Below, one piece after another: positions 1-10,129 of a stretch of 64,000 nucleotides of DNA. The stretch lies in assembly GCA_026545765.1 (NCBI GenBank), contig CM048841.1:96739352-96803351 (forward strand), given 5' to 3'. The DNA is from Plantago major. Its lineage: Eukaryota > Streptophyta > Magnoliopsida > Lamiales > Plantaginaceae. A model generated the notes under the pieces. That model was not told the origin of the DNA, did no database searches, and saw only the letters and a list, made by a program, of their open reading frames with translations. The position numbers and the translations under genes were made by a program. Each line of letters starts with the position of its first letter. Within the stretch, counting starts at the first letter, position 1.

Positions 1-1185
1 ACATCCAGCTTGCGCATGAAATCGTTTGCATTTTTAACTTCACCTTAAAGATCTATGTATAGGTTCGCCCTAGGCTCCCACTGTACGACAGAATAATCAT
101 GTTCGAGTATGTAAGTCAGCGGCGGACGTGGCAGGCACAAAGGCTGTATAATGAATCAACCAAGGTAACTGGAAAACAAAGTTTTCCACATCTTCTGCCT
201 CACTCTATTGGGTCCCCTAATTGCCAGATGACCTATCTCTGAATAAGTTAAGTAGCCAGCACAAAAAAAAGTACTGAAGATTGAAGTATAACTACCTGAA
301 TTAAATTTGCGCAGTAGGTACCGCTGATTTGCAGAAGAGCGATCACTGGACCGCTGCTGAGGAGTCCTAAGAGCCCTGGCCTGCCTGCTCCTTAAAAATA
401 ATCTCCAATTTTTTTTTTTTTTGCAAAGTGTATATTTTCCTTAATATTTGATGGGATGAATTGATGTTCTCTTGTGTCTGTCTATAGCATGTACAATGAA
501 AGATACAATCTATGTTGTGTATGGACAGTCAGTATATGCCATGTGCTGAGTTTTATGATTCAATGGAGGCGAGAGCATGCTAAGTGCACGATGTATTGCC
601 CATAGTCATTGGTGGATTATTGTGTGATTATTTGACATTTTTTAAGAATATTTTTGAAGTAAGGTGCAGCGGTTCACCAACTACTTGTCTGCACAGGGTG
701 GAGCGGACTGTCCTTGTGGTGACTGGAAGTGATTCTATGGAGGGAGTGAAAGTATGTTTTGCTCTTTGCTAAGTGGCTACTGTCATGTATTTACCGGCCA
801 GGTGCCTCGCTAACCACATCTTTCAGTGTCAATTAAACTAAAAGGGTACATCTCTAATCTCTTTGCTCAAGTTTACACTGGAATTTCTCAACTTCAGGTA
901 TGTATTGGCTAATCACCGTTGGATTTTCTACCTGGATATGTTATTTTAATATAGTTATAGACATACTAGCAGTTTTTTTACCCTGAACGGAAACTCTATA
1001 AACAACAGAACATTCTAATAGATTTTGTAGAAATTTAGTTGCTGCACCTGAACTTTAATTTATATTTTCTCTTCTACGTTTTTGGCGATACATATATTGT
1101 GCAGTTAGATTCAGAGAAGTTTAGGATCGCAAATCAAAACCTTATCTATGGTAGAATAAATTGAGATAACACTAATAGTGTGACT
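1..1185. other. Intergenic DNA, no gene recognised
   Basis: I see no convincing coding exon, RNA gene or complete transposon here. The short open frames are unsupported. Around 1151-1182 about 30 bases resemble the reverse complement of an LRR codon stretch of the receptor kinases (compare about 7225-7255). This may be a scrap of another receptor copy interrupted by the Helitron-like DNA that follows. Confidence 0.5.
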
Positions 1186-1189
1186 TGTG

Positions 1190-1965
1190 GAAAATGCCAG
1201 TTGGGTGCTGCTTGTCCTGTTAAAGTGTCATTGCACTTGTTAAAGTGTCATTTCACTTTAGCAATTTGTTTAGCACTTCTTCTCTATTCATTCTGCCATT
1301 TCTTAAACGCTATTTCAATTTTCCTCCGCTCACACCACACGCAGCACCCCTTCGGCTATAATACGTATAAATGTGGAACATTGAAAGCGTAGTTTCTGAT
1401 TACACTCCACACGTTTTCTTGCTTTCATCACAACGCTCCTTCCACTCCCAGCTACTATGATCAGCATTCGACACAACTCTTCACCTGATCTTCCATAATT
1501 GCGCGCCAATCGATCCCAATCGGCACCATTCATCACAACGCTCCTTCCACTCCCAGCTACTATGATCGGCATTCGGCACAACTCTTCGTCTAATCTTCCG
1601 TAATTGCGCGCCAATCGATCCCAATCGGCACCATTTCATCGATCCGCTGCAACTTTTCCACTCTACTCCTACTGATGCCATCGGTTCACTACTATAAAAT
1701 CATGGACCTGCTCTCTCTCTCTCCATTCTGATTTCTCGGCTCTACAGCAGATCCAACAATGGCAGGTTGTTTCTTTTGCACTTCTTCCTCTATAGGTATG
1801 TAATTAATTTGATAATTAGCATTTTCTCTGAATAGCTTTTTGCAACTAGCTTATCTCGAACAAAATCCTATAAACCGCTCAATACATGTTTGATGAAATG
1901 GGTAAAAGGACATACCCATGCTATATAATTCCCGATAGTCCTTATTCTCTGTTTCTAATTAAATT
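1190..1965 (+). mobile_element. 5'-truncated Helitron-like copy with promoter-like segment
   Basis: The segment 1215-1360 matches, in inverted orientation, the 5' part of the Helitron that splits the FNR pseudogene (about 41880-42035). Shared landmarks are a gttaaagtgtcatttcac motif, a ttgtttagcacttctt motif and a ctcacaccacacgcagcac motif. The terminal motif seen in that Helitron is missing here, so the 5' end is truncated. Further in comes ctataaaa at about 1691, a leader-like stretch and a gtatgt splice-donor-like site at about 1796. The same order (TATA, leader, gtatgt) occurs in the other two Helitron 5' regions of the window. No protein-coding capacity is recognised. It may be an older copy interrupted by, or joined to, the next element. 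Confidence 0.5.
1426..1635. repeat. 105-bp perfect-phase tandem duplication
   Basis: Bases 1426-1530 are repeated directly as 1531-1635 with only a few substitutions. Both units start catcacaacgctcc and end cggcaccatt. The repeat lies inside the promoter-like part of the truncated Helitron copy and creates a spurious repetitive reading frame on the minus strand. Confidence 0.9.
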
Positions 1966-4329
1966 TTAAACAATATAATAAGTCTCGATGTATACTCTCT
2001 GTCGCTTCCCCAAACGATTGCCGCGAAACGCCACTCATTTTCTCTCTCTTTTCCAATCGGTGCAACTATTCTCGATCGATGCGTCGCTATACTGCATCGT
2101 TTCACCCCTATAAAACCACCGTGCGACCTATTCTTCAATTTATCACAGTTGTTTCGACCAGAGACATCTGCTTTGCCTCTTCGCCGTCGTCTTCTCTACC
2201 CTCCGGTATGTATCTATTGGCTCACCACGAGTTTGTCGGAGTTGTTTGTTCCGCAATTTCGGCTATATACGAATCTTTTTCTGTTTCTTTTATCTGTTTC
2301 CAGGTACTGTACCACCACTGTAGTATTTGTATGTGATTTTCTTTGCAAAGTTCTGAAATAGTGAGGATGTGTGTCTGTAGGTGTTCTGAGTTCTTCCAGG
2401 GGTCACAATTTTTTTTTAATATTACTGGACCTTGTTGTAATCGATGCGCTTATGCAACTTTTGGTGAGTTAATGGTTTCTTCTTTGCTTCTTACAGTAAA
2501 AATTAATATTGTTCATAAGTATTTACAGTTTTCTGTAGCCCAGGGGTTGCAATCTAGACACAGATTTGTGGTATGTGTCTTTGACTTATTATGCAGATTA
2601 CCAGAATTAGTTTTTGTAGGTTTTCAGGGTTCTGGAGATTGGACGTGAGTGTGGTGGTAGGAAGGCAGGCAAAGATTGACAATGTTGTGATGTCAGCTCT
2701 TGTGTGAGTAAAAACTCTCATCTCCTTCGATATAAATTGTTTCTCTTGTCAATGGTGAATCAAATCTCATCTAAAATTGGAGCTTTAGATCATTTCATCT
2801 TGTTTTCCTTTAGCAGCTTTGATTAAAAGAAATATAATCAAGTATGTGAGTTATATGTGCTTGTACAGCATTGTTTTCTTAGATTTGCCTTTATAGCGAT
2901 ATAGTGATGTGTTTAGATGAACATTATTTTCCTGTGATTTTTATCCTGGAATTTATTCAGCAGCTGTGTTTATTTGTTAGTTAATGTTGTTTGATGGTAG
3001 CATTGGTTTCGGGCTTTCACTGAAAAGAAAGGGTGCTGCAATATAATAAGTCTCCTAATTGTCCCATGAAAGTAGCAGGTCCCTACTCATTTAACATCTA
3101 TAAACAATGACATTAATTAGTATTGTTTGTCATGGTCAGGGGAGACTTTGGCCATGTGACAAATTAAAGATCAATGATTTGTTATAACGTTGTTTGATGC
3201 CGACTTTCTAATTCTGATACAATTCGAAGTAGCATTGCATAATCACCAGGCACCGATTGGGACAGATATGAGAACCACAGTTACACTGTACCACAATTTA
3301 TGATCATCATCAATTCACCATCATCTGCTTTCACTTCACCCTCAGATTCCATTGTATTCTTTCAGTCGAGGTGATTCTTTGCTGTTTACATTTTTTAAAT
3401 TGCAAGATGAATTATTATTGTCTTTTGATTCTTACTCAATCGAAGTTGTTTGTATAGCCAGATAAATGAAATTGGTAGAAATGATCTTGTATCAGTGTCG
3501 GGAAATTTATGGTACATGTATTTTTGCCCCTTTTAAATAAAAATTGCTAGAGTTTGTTATGGTGGAATGTTAGGCTGTCTACTCTGAAGTTATATGTAGG
3601 ATTGGATTCGATAAATGGTAATGTACATAAGTGTTTTTTATGAAATACTCAAAAGGAATGAAAATATTTAGTACTTCAAATCCATGTCCTGCTACTGGAC
3701 TGTGGTGGGATAAAAGATGATTTTGGCAAATTATATAACCCAAGCTGAAGGGGGAAGTTGGTTAGTGGTTTATAGATGACAAATAAGTAGGGACTTTAGG
3801 GTGTCAGGGTAGAGTTGGTGCACATCGTTTTTTTGGTTGGGAAAAAACTGCTATGTTATAGTGAATTAGTGGAGTGCAAGTGAGGGGAGAAAATGTTGAG
3901 TATTGTAAACCTATGCAATATAGCTGAAGTAATTATCATATATATATAGTCGTACATATGTTTCCTCTTTCTAATATATATGGTAGCATCCTTACATTTT
4001 TGTGTTTATTCGCGTGTTGAGTCTTAATGTACTATGCATCATACGGGGTTTTTTTCGTAATGAAACTTAATACTTTATTTACTCTGATCGATATTAAATT
4101 TTCAATGATGTGGTTGTGGCCAGACAGGATAACATCGTATATCTTATCAGACCATCCAGACTTTCGATTGATAACATCGATGATTTTTTTGACAATATAA
4201 GTCCGCATGTAGATAAATTATCTATACAAATTCATTCATCTTATAACGACACGGGTAAACTATACAAATTTATTAATCTTTTAATGACACGGGCACCGCA
4301 CCGCGTTTAACGCGGTGTACCATTTCTAG
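1966..4329 (+). mobile_element. Non-autonomous Helitron
   Basis: The right end has a textbook Helitron terminus: a 7-bp stem hairpin (4299-4305 with 4311-4317, loop tttaa), eight bases, then CTAG at 4326-4329 followed by T. The left end is placed at ttaaacaatataataagt because the same motif is the inferred 5' terminus of the inverted Helitron at 39242-42055. A further copy of the motif core (caatataataagtctc) lies at about 3039, so a second 5' end may be nested inside. A TATA motif (about 2105) and a gtatgt donor-like site (about 2205) follow the 5' end. No Rep or helicase coding sequence is visible, so it would depend on an autonomous relative. The 3' end call is much firmer than the 5' end. 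Confidence 0.6.
4299..4329 (+). other. Helitron 3' hairpin and CTAG terminus
   Basis: The hairpin arms caccgcg and cgcggtg are followed by CTAG|T. A palindrome just upstream of CTRR is the established signature of Helitron 3' ends, thought to act as the transposition stop signal. The host sequence that follows (tgctgcttaatatatctcatc) is the receptor-kinase 3' flank also found at about 13820, 21460 and 48597. Confidence 0.75.
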
Positions 4330-4754
4330 TGCTGCTTAATATATCTCATCATTTTGCATATCCATGATCAATTCTCTCTAGAAAAGTATGAAACAATCCA
4401 ACTAATTCAGGAACTAAACTATTCACTTCTTAATATTACACATCGTAATAGACACAAATCATCGCAGCACATAAAATAAAGACGACCAAAAAAGAGCAGA
4501 TACCTTCGACATCTATGGCGCTTCACCAGTAAATTTCAAGCAGTTTAAAGGGTACAAACATTAGATTTGCTATGGATGGTTGATAAGATGCAGAAAAATA
4601 TTATGAAGGAAATAAAAGTTTTGAATTTATGTTGCATTGAAGTGGAATATGAAAGGAAAGAAATTACAAAACCAACTTATACATATAACTGATACAAATA
4701 CAATCTCAAAAACATCTGATAACCTTGCAAATGCTTATATGTACAACAACTTAA
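4330..4754. repeat. Receptor-kinase 3' flank, copy 1
   Basis: This is a partial copy of the duplicated spacer that lies downstream of each receptor kinase gene. Longer copies are at about 13800-14471, 21430-22080 and 48560-49231. It is recognised by gctgcttaayatatctcatc, gcagcacataaa and the stretch ending in the receptor stop codon. It is non-coding as far as can be seen and may include the 3' UTR. Confidence 0.7.
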
Positions 4755-7636
4755 TTATGAAGCCACATTGACAAGCTTGCGCAATTCATTCACAGCAACA
4801 GGCATCAACATCCGGTCTCCTGGAATTTCATTTGAACATGCCAACCCAATCTCAAGTACAAATATCACGCATTTCACGATCTTAACATTCATCGTGCCAT
4901 TGTACTCCTGCAGAATGTTTGAGTCCACAATTTCCATCACTTGGCCAGGCAACGCACTTTTTACACAATCACGGAGGCTTGAAGAATCATCTAATGACTC
5001 ATCTGTTGGTCTTCGGCCTGTAAATATCTCCAGCAAAAGGATGCCAAAGCTATACACATCCCCTTCTGTGGAGACCATGCCACTCATACCGTACTCTGAG
5101 AAATGAACTATAGTTAACATTTATAGTGGTAAATAGAGACAATCGGGTTCAATTGTAACTCAGAATTAACATCTTACGCCTTAAATCTCTTTCTGATGTT
5201 TATACTAACCTTCAAGTTCTAGCTAATTAATACTGTATATTTTCCTACAATAATCTATTTTTTCTTTCTTTCTAAAATCTAGTTAAGGTGATACCACAAA
5301 TAGAAAACACAGCAAGTGAAATCAGCACAAGAATAATAGCATACCCTACAAGTATTTAAGGTATCAACATGAAGCTAATGAAGAACATATACGAATTCTC
5401 ATACCTGGGGGGATATACCCAATAGTACCCCTGATTCCAACAGAACTATTTCCATCCGTTGAAATCGCGCTGAAGATAATTTTCGACAATCCAAAATCAC
5501 TAACATGAGCCGTCATTTCTCCATCTAAAAGAATGTTGCTCGGCTTCAGGTCCCCGTGAACAATAGTTGACCCCGTACCAAAGTGCAGGTATTCGAGTGC
5601 TGAAGCAACATCCATGGCAATGTTTAACCTTTGTCTTAAGCTGAGGATTGCACCTTCAACCTCAGGTTCATGATGCAGCAATCCATCAAGGTTCCCATTT
5701 TCTAAAAATTCATAAACCAGCGCCTTAAATTCATTGCCGTGGAAATCAATGCTCGAACACACACTCAGTATCTTCACAAGGTTTCTGTGTCTTATGCCCT
5801 TCAGCGCATTGCATTCAGTCAGAAAACTTTTCGAAGCACCTTTGACATTAAGGTTGAGGACCTTTACCGCCAAAAAAGTTTGCATGTCACTCAGAATTCC
5901 CTTGTAAACTGTTCCAAATCTTCCTGCCCCTAGTAAATTAGATTCCGAGAAACCACCTGTTGATTTCTGGAGCTCAGCATATGATAGCCTCACATAGTCA
6001 GCGTCCAATGTGACCATGGAAGATTGAACCTCTTTTGATTTTTTTCGCTTGTACATGAATATGTAGTAGCATGCGAAGAGAACAACTCCAACACCGACCA
6101 CAGAGATCAATACTTTGAATACTGTGGGAATAGTTTTGTTCGGGGAATTGCTTGACGGGCAACGAGGAAAGCTTAGTGATGGTATTGCTCCACACAAGTT
6201 GATGTTTCCTTCAAGTGAAATGGCACTCTCGTTTAGAAACACTCCTTCTCTTGGGACTTCACCCTCTAGCCTATTGTAAGACAGATTTAGATTCAGGAGA
6301 TCCAGTCCACCCAAAAATCTTGGAACAAGTCCAGACAGGTCGTTACGTGAAAGATCCAAGTATCTCATACTCCTCAAATTTTTCAGTTCTTCAGGTATCT
6401 GCCCGGAAAAAGAATTGCTTTGCAAATAAAGATTTTCAAGTCCCACACATTCGCCCAATGAATTTGGAATGATTCCTGATAATCTGTTGTGAGACATGTC
6501 TAGGCTCACAAGCCTTATTAACGAACCAACTTGTGATGGAATAGGTCCAGTAAAGGTATTGTGAGAAAGATTAAGCAATATTGAGAGGGATGAACGACTC
6601 AAGATCTCACCAGGTATTGTGCCATTGAGATTGTTGACAGAAATGTCTAATGTGAGCAAGTAGGTACAATCGGCAAGATTATGTGGTATATTTCCTGAGA
6701 GACTATTTTGGCTCAAATTTAGGTCGTACAACAAAGTTAGGTTACCGAGTGAGAAAGGTATGTTTTCTGTTAATCTGTTTCCACCAAGGTAAAGTGTTAG
6801 GAGTTGATTAAGCTTGCCAATATCAGAGGGAATTGGACCATCGAGATCATTATCACTTAAATCTAAAGCATTCAGGCCAATAAGGTTTCCAATGGAGTGA
6901 GGCAATACACCATTAAACAGATTGTTTGACATCAAAAAGATGTTCATCATTGTACAATTTGTCATAGATGAAATGAAGCTCAGGCCCCCTTCCAAACTAT
7001 TGGAGCCTACCTGAAATATTTGTAGATCTACAAGTCTTGTAAAATCTATCATTATTCTTCCTGTAAAACTATTACTACCATTTAAGTTAATGGTTTGAAG
7101 GGAAGAATAATTCGAGAACCAAGTTGGAATATTTCCAGTAAAATTGTTATTATACAATATTATACCTTTGATACTTGGAGATGAGAAACCTACGTGAGAA
7201 GGTATGTTTCCTTGAAGACTAGTAGAATAAATTGCGAAAACACTAATGGTGGAGATATTATACAGGCCAGATGGAACTGTACCAGTCAAGTTGTTAGAAC
7301 CTAAAGATAGCCCTTCTAGAGATTTAAGTTTAACAAGAGACACCGGGATTTGGCCTCGCATCCCACAATCTGATATGGATAACTGTACGAGTTTGGTAAA
7401 ATTTCCAATATAAGGTGGGATATGTCCGTAAAGTGGGTTATTTAAAAACCTAACTGCTGAAGATTCACCAAAGAACTTAACTCTCGGGGTATGATTCCGG
7501 TGAGATGGTTGTCGATCAAGTTTAGGTAATCGAGATTTGTACACTGTGACAGGTTTCTTGGTATCCATCCACTTAAAGAATTGTTGCTGAGTGCAAACCT
7601 TTTAAGCCTTCTTAAATTACCAATTTGATCGGACAA
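4755..7636 (-). pseudogene. RLK1: class XII LRR receptor kinase pseudogene
   Basis: Its intact paralogues are RLK4 and RLK5, plasma-membrane receptors with an LRR ectodomain and a cytoplasmic kinase. Exon 2 is 4755-5095 and exon 1 runs leftward from about 7636 to 5405, with the conserved intron (GTATGAG donor, TTTCTCAG acceptor) splitting the codon before EYGMSG. The kinase part looks complete: LGAGRFGTVYKG loop, AVKV lysine, non-RD catalytic loop HGDLKPSN and DFGLSK. Defects: the signal peptide, LRR N-terminal cap and first repeats are missing (homology stops at 7636), there is a frameshift near 7440-7470 (...NLQQLGF runs into a stop, then NPLYGHIPPYIG resumes in another frame), and one 24-residue LRR is deleted relative to RLK4. 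The last codon before the stop is an extra Ser. Confidence 0.9.
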
Positions 7637-7836
7637 ACGACGAAGTCCAATAAATACAATAAATGTTAACTCGCCAATGAGCGACTTAACCTAATTTTCG
7701 AACATTGTATAGTCATAGAAATTGGGAGGCATCGTGTGGAACGACTAAAATAGTAAATGTGAAGATTGTCCTAAGACAGAGTAAGTAACATGTGATATTG
7801 ATTATCCAAAAACTTAACAAAAACAATTGGACTAAC

Positions 7837-8912
7837 CTTCCGAGCAACCAAGTCCACCGGAAAACCCATCTCCGGCGTACCCATCTCTACACAAACACCG
7901 GAAACCTCGCCCCTCCACCGCGATACAATCAACATTGGAATGACAACCACCATCACTACAACTCCCATTCATCCACCACCCAAACTCCATAGTCCTCAAC
8001 TCCAACGAAACAGTACTATTCGTGGCATCCAATCCCATCAAAACCGAGGAAAACGCCACGTTACAATTCCTCGCCATCACTGACCGAAAGTCCAAAAAAC
8101 CCGACCCGACATCCAGCCCATCCGAACAGGCCCGGCCCAGAACATGCGCGGACAGCCCGCTCGCTCAGGGCCCCCTATTTTGAGTGGCCTAATTTTAAAT
8201 TTGAGGTTATATATAAATTTGTTTTCATGTAATAATGAAGCGTTAAAATCTCTTTCTCCAAGTGGTAAACTTGATACCTAACTTATAAAAGGTTTCGTGT
8301 TCAATTCATGATGGTGTAGATTTTTTTATTTTTTATATCCTGAATATTTTTTCTTCTATTATAATCAATATTTTTTTATTAATAGGCCCCAAATTTAAAT
8401 TTTTGCACAGGGCCCTCTAAATCTTTAGTCCGGCCCTGCATCCGAATAACATCCCACAGTACCCTTCTCCTCCCCATTCCTCGGCCCGAACTCACAGTGT
8501 CGGATCCCAAGCCTGGCCCGGGTCAAATTGTTTAGGATGATGCACCCATCGTGAACCGAGGTGCAGTTTTCCAACAACAAGCTGTTCCGCCACGTTGGCG
8601 CGTAGTTTTGGGTGAACAAAACTCGTAGATCGTGTATCCTCCGGTTACACTCATGCGGAAATCGCAAAATCACATGATCTGAAGTCAGATTGTGGACTGC
8701 GAAACCGGAGATGGAGATATCGGTAGTGTTACAGTCCAATTGGATTTGGCAGCTGGTGGAGAAGCCGAACGGGTATGGGACCCTGTGATGGCCGCAAGTG
8801 TGGTTGCAGGAGTAAGAATTGGTGAGGATTTGGGAAAGGGAGAAGAGGGGAAAGAGGGGAAAGAGTGAGAAGATGAGGTAAAATGGAATCGTTTTGGGTG
8901 AGAAATGATCAT
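7837..8912 (-). pseudogene. WAKL14/21-like receptor, exon 1 only, broken
   Basis: Read on the minus strand, and with the 312-bp MITE removed, this encodes a wall-associated-kinase-like ectodomain. It has a hydrophobic leader, a GUB_WAK type cysteine pattern (NSYSCNHTCG, then VPYPFGF and CQIQLDC), a central region and an EGF-like segment (GWWMNGSCS...GFRCLCRDGYAGDGF). It ends at a GT donor after 7837. Relatives of this family then have a transmembrane helix and a Ser/Thr kinase. None of that is present, since receptor-kinase RLK1 DNA begins 200 bases further on. No in-frame ATG precedes the leader: the ATG at 8912 is in a different frame, and element A starts at 8950. The exon is also disrupted by the MITE at 8127-8438. 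It is therefore a dead fragment, judged related to WAKL14/21 from the spacing of the Cys-rich part. Confidence 0.8.
8127..8438. mobile_element. hAT-type MITE (312 bp) in WAKL exon
   Basis: The ends are caggcccgg on the left and ccggccctg on the right, forming imperfect terminal inverted repeats of the CAGGGCCGG type. They are flanked by an exact 8-bp duplication, catccgaa (8119-8126 and 8439-8446). Eight-base duplications are the hallmark of hAT elements. Removing the element and one duplication restores the reading frame of the WAKL exon (GCYSD followed by GLDVGSG), which confirms the borders. There is no coding capacity. Confidence 0.92.
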
Positions 8913-9090
8913 GATGAATTGAAAGAGATGTTTGTTTATGAAAAATCCTATACTTAGTCTTATAAAAGTCCTATCACATTTGGAAAGTCCAAAAAGTCCA
9001 CCTAGGTTTACATCAAAATTGTCTATATTTAATTTATGTCCATCCCTTTTCTCGCGGATCCTTTTCGCGGGTCGAAGTTTCTAAAATGTG

Positions 9091-9134
9091 GATCCGGGTC
9101 GAATAGTTTCCACAATCAGATTCAGTATAAAAGG
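9091..9134 (+). promoter_or_regulatory. Inward promoter-like motifs, left end of element A
   Basis: A gatccgggtcga motif is followed about 25 bases later by TATAAAAGG (9126-9134), about 180 bases inside the end and pointing into the element. The same pair occurs, pointing inward, at the right end of A and the right end of B. TATAAAAGG is a strong match to the plant TATA consensus. Activity is inferred. Confidence 0.55.
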
Positions 9135-10129
9135 ATTTTTTTTTCCTTTTATATTCCATTTCTCCTATTCACGTTTTGGAGGCCGAACCTAATTCTCCTC
9201 CCTACTGTTGCCCTCTCCTTTCTAATCTCCATCTCTTCGGCCGCCTAGCCATTGTACCACCGCCCGCCGGAATCCTGTTGTTGCTATTCGCTTCACATGC
9301 TCACGAAATCGCCGTTACTCGCTGCAACTCTCTCAGATCCGCGATGTGAAGCACTGAATCTAAACCGTCATCACTCGCCGGCAACTATCTCATATCCATT
9401 ATTTCAGATCGGACTCGACGGCGGTTAAGGTGATGAAACATCGTTCCATTTTTGTTTTTGCTTCAGTGATTTGACCTGTTCTCATCCACGATCGGTGAAA
9501 TTGGTGAACTGGTGATCGAGATCGGAGCGTTGGTATTCATCCGTGGAGCGATCCGACATCGGTGAGATTGCGGACTTCTTCGAGAGCTTCTGGCTTGCCG
9601 AACGCCACGCGTCGCCATTGCTCGCCGGAATCAGTTTTGCCTCGCCAAGTTGATGCCATTTTTAGATCCAGTAGTGACTTGTGAGCTCACCTCGATCCAT
9701 CAGCTACTCTGTAGCTTCAATTTGCATCTCTATATTACGAACGTGAAGCAACAGACTCTCTGAGGTTCGTCTCTTCGATCGCAAATTCGAGTTTCAATTT
9801 TTCAATTGTTCTGCTTCGGTTGTGACTTTGGATCTGTGTTATCTGATTATCCAATTACTTGTTGCTTTGATTATTTTCAGCATTTGATTTGATTGCGTTT
9901 GCTTTGGTTGTGTGTTTTCTCAATGTTCCAAATGCAATTGTCGAAGCTAATCGGCAATGTTTCTAGTGTTGAGGTGATTTTTGCTGTAGATGATAATGCC
10001 TAATTACGTTTCGTGATTCAACTTGAAATTATTGCTGTTTATTGGCGATTTTCTGTGGAGTGCTCTGTTTTCTGAAATTGTAGCGTGTGGAGAGAATTAA
10101 GTTACTTCTGTTTGATATTGTGTAAGAAG

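Noticed and set aside
4768..5106. Open frame of about 110 codons on the plus strand opposite receptor exon 2 (also 14491, 22223, 34526, 49251)
   Set aside because: It is the antisense shadow of the conserved kinase exon. Its conservation follows from the minus-strand coding constraint.
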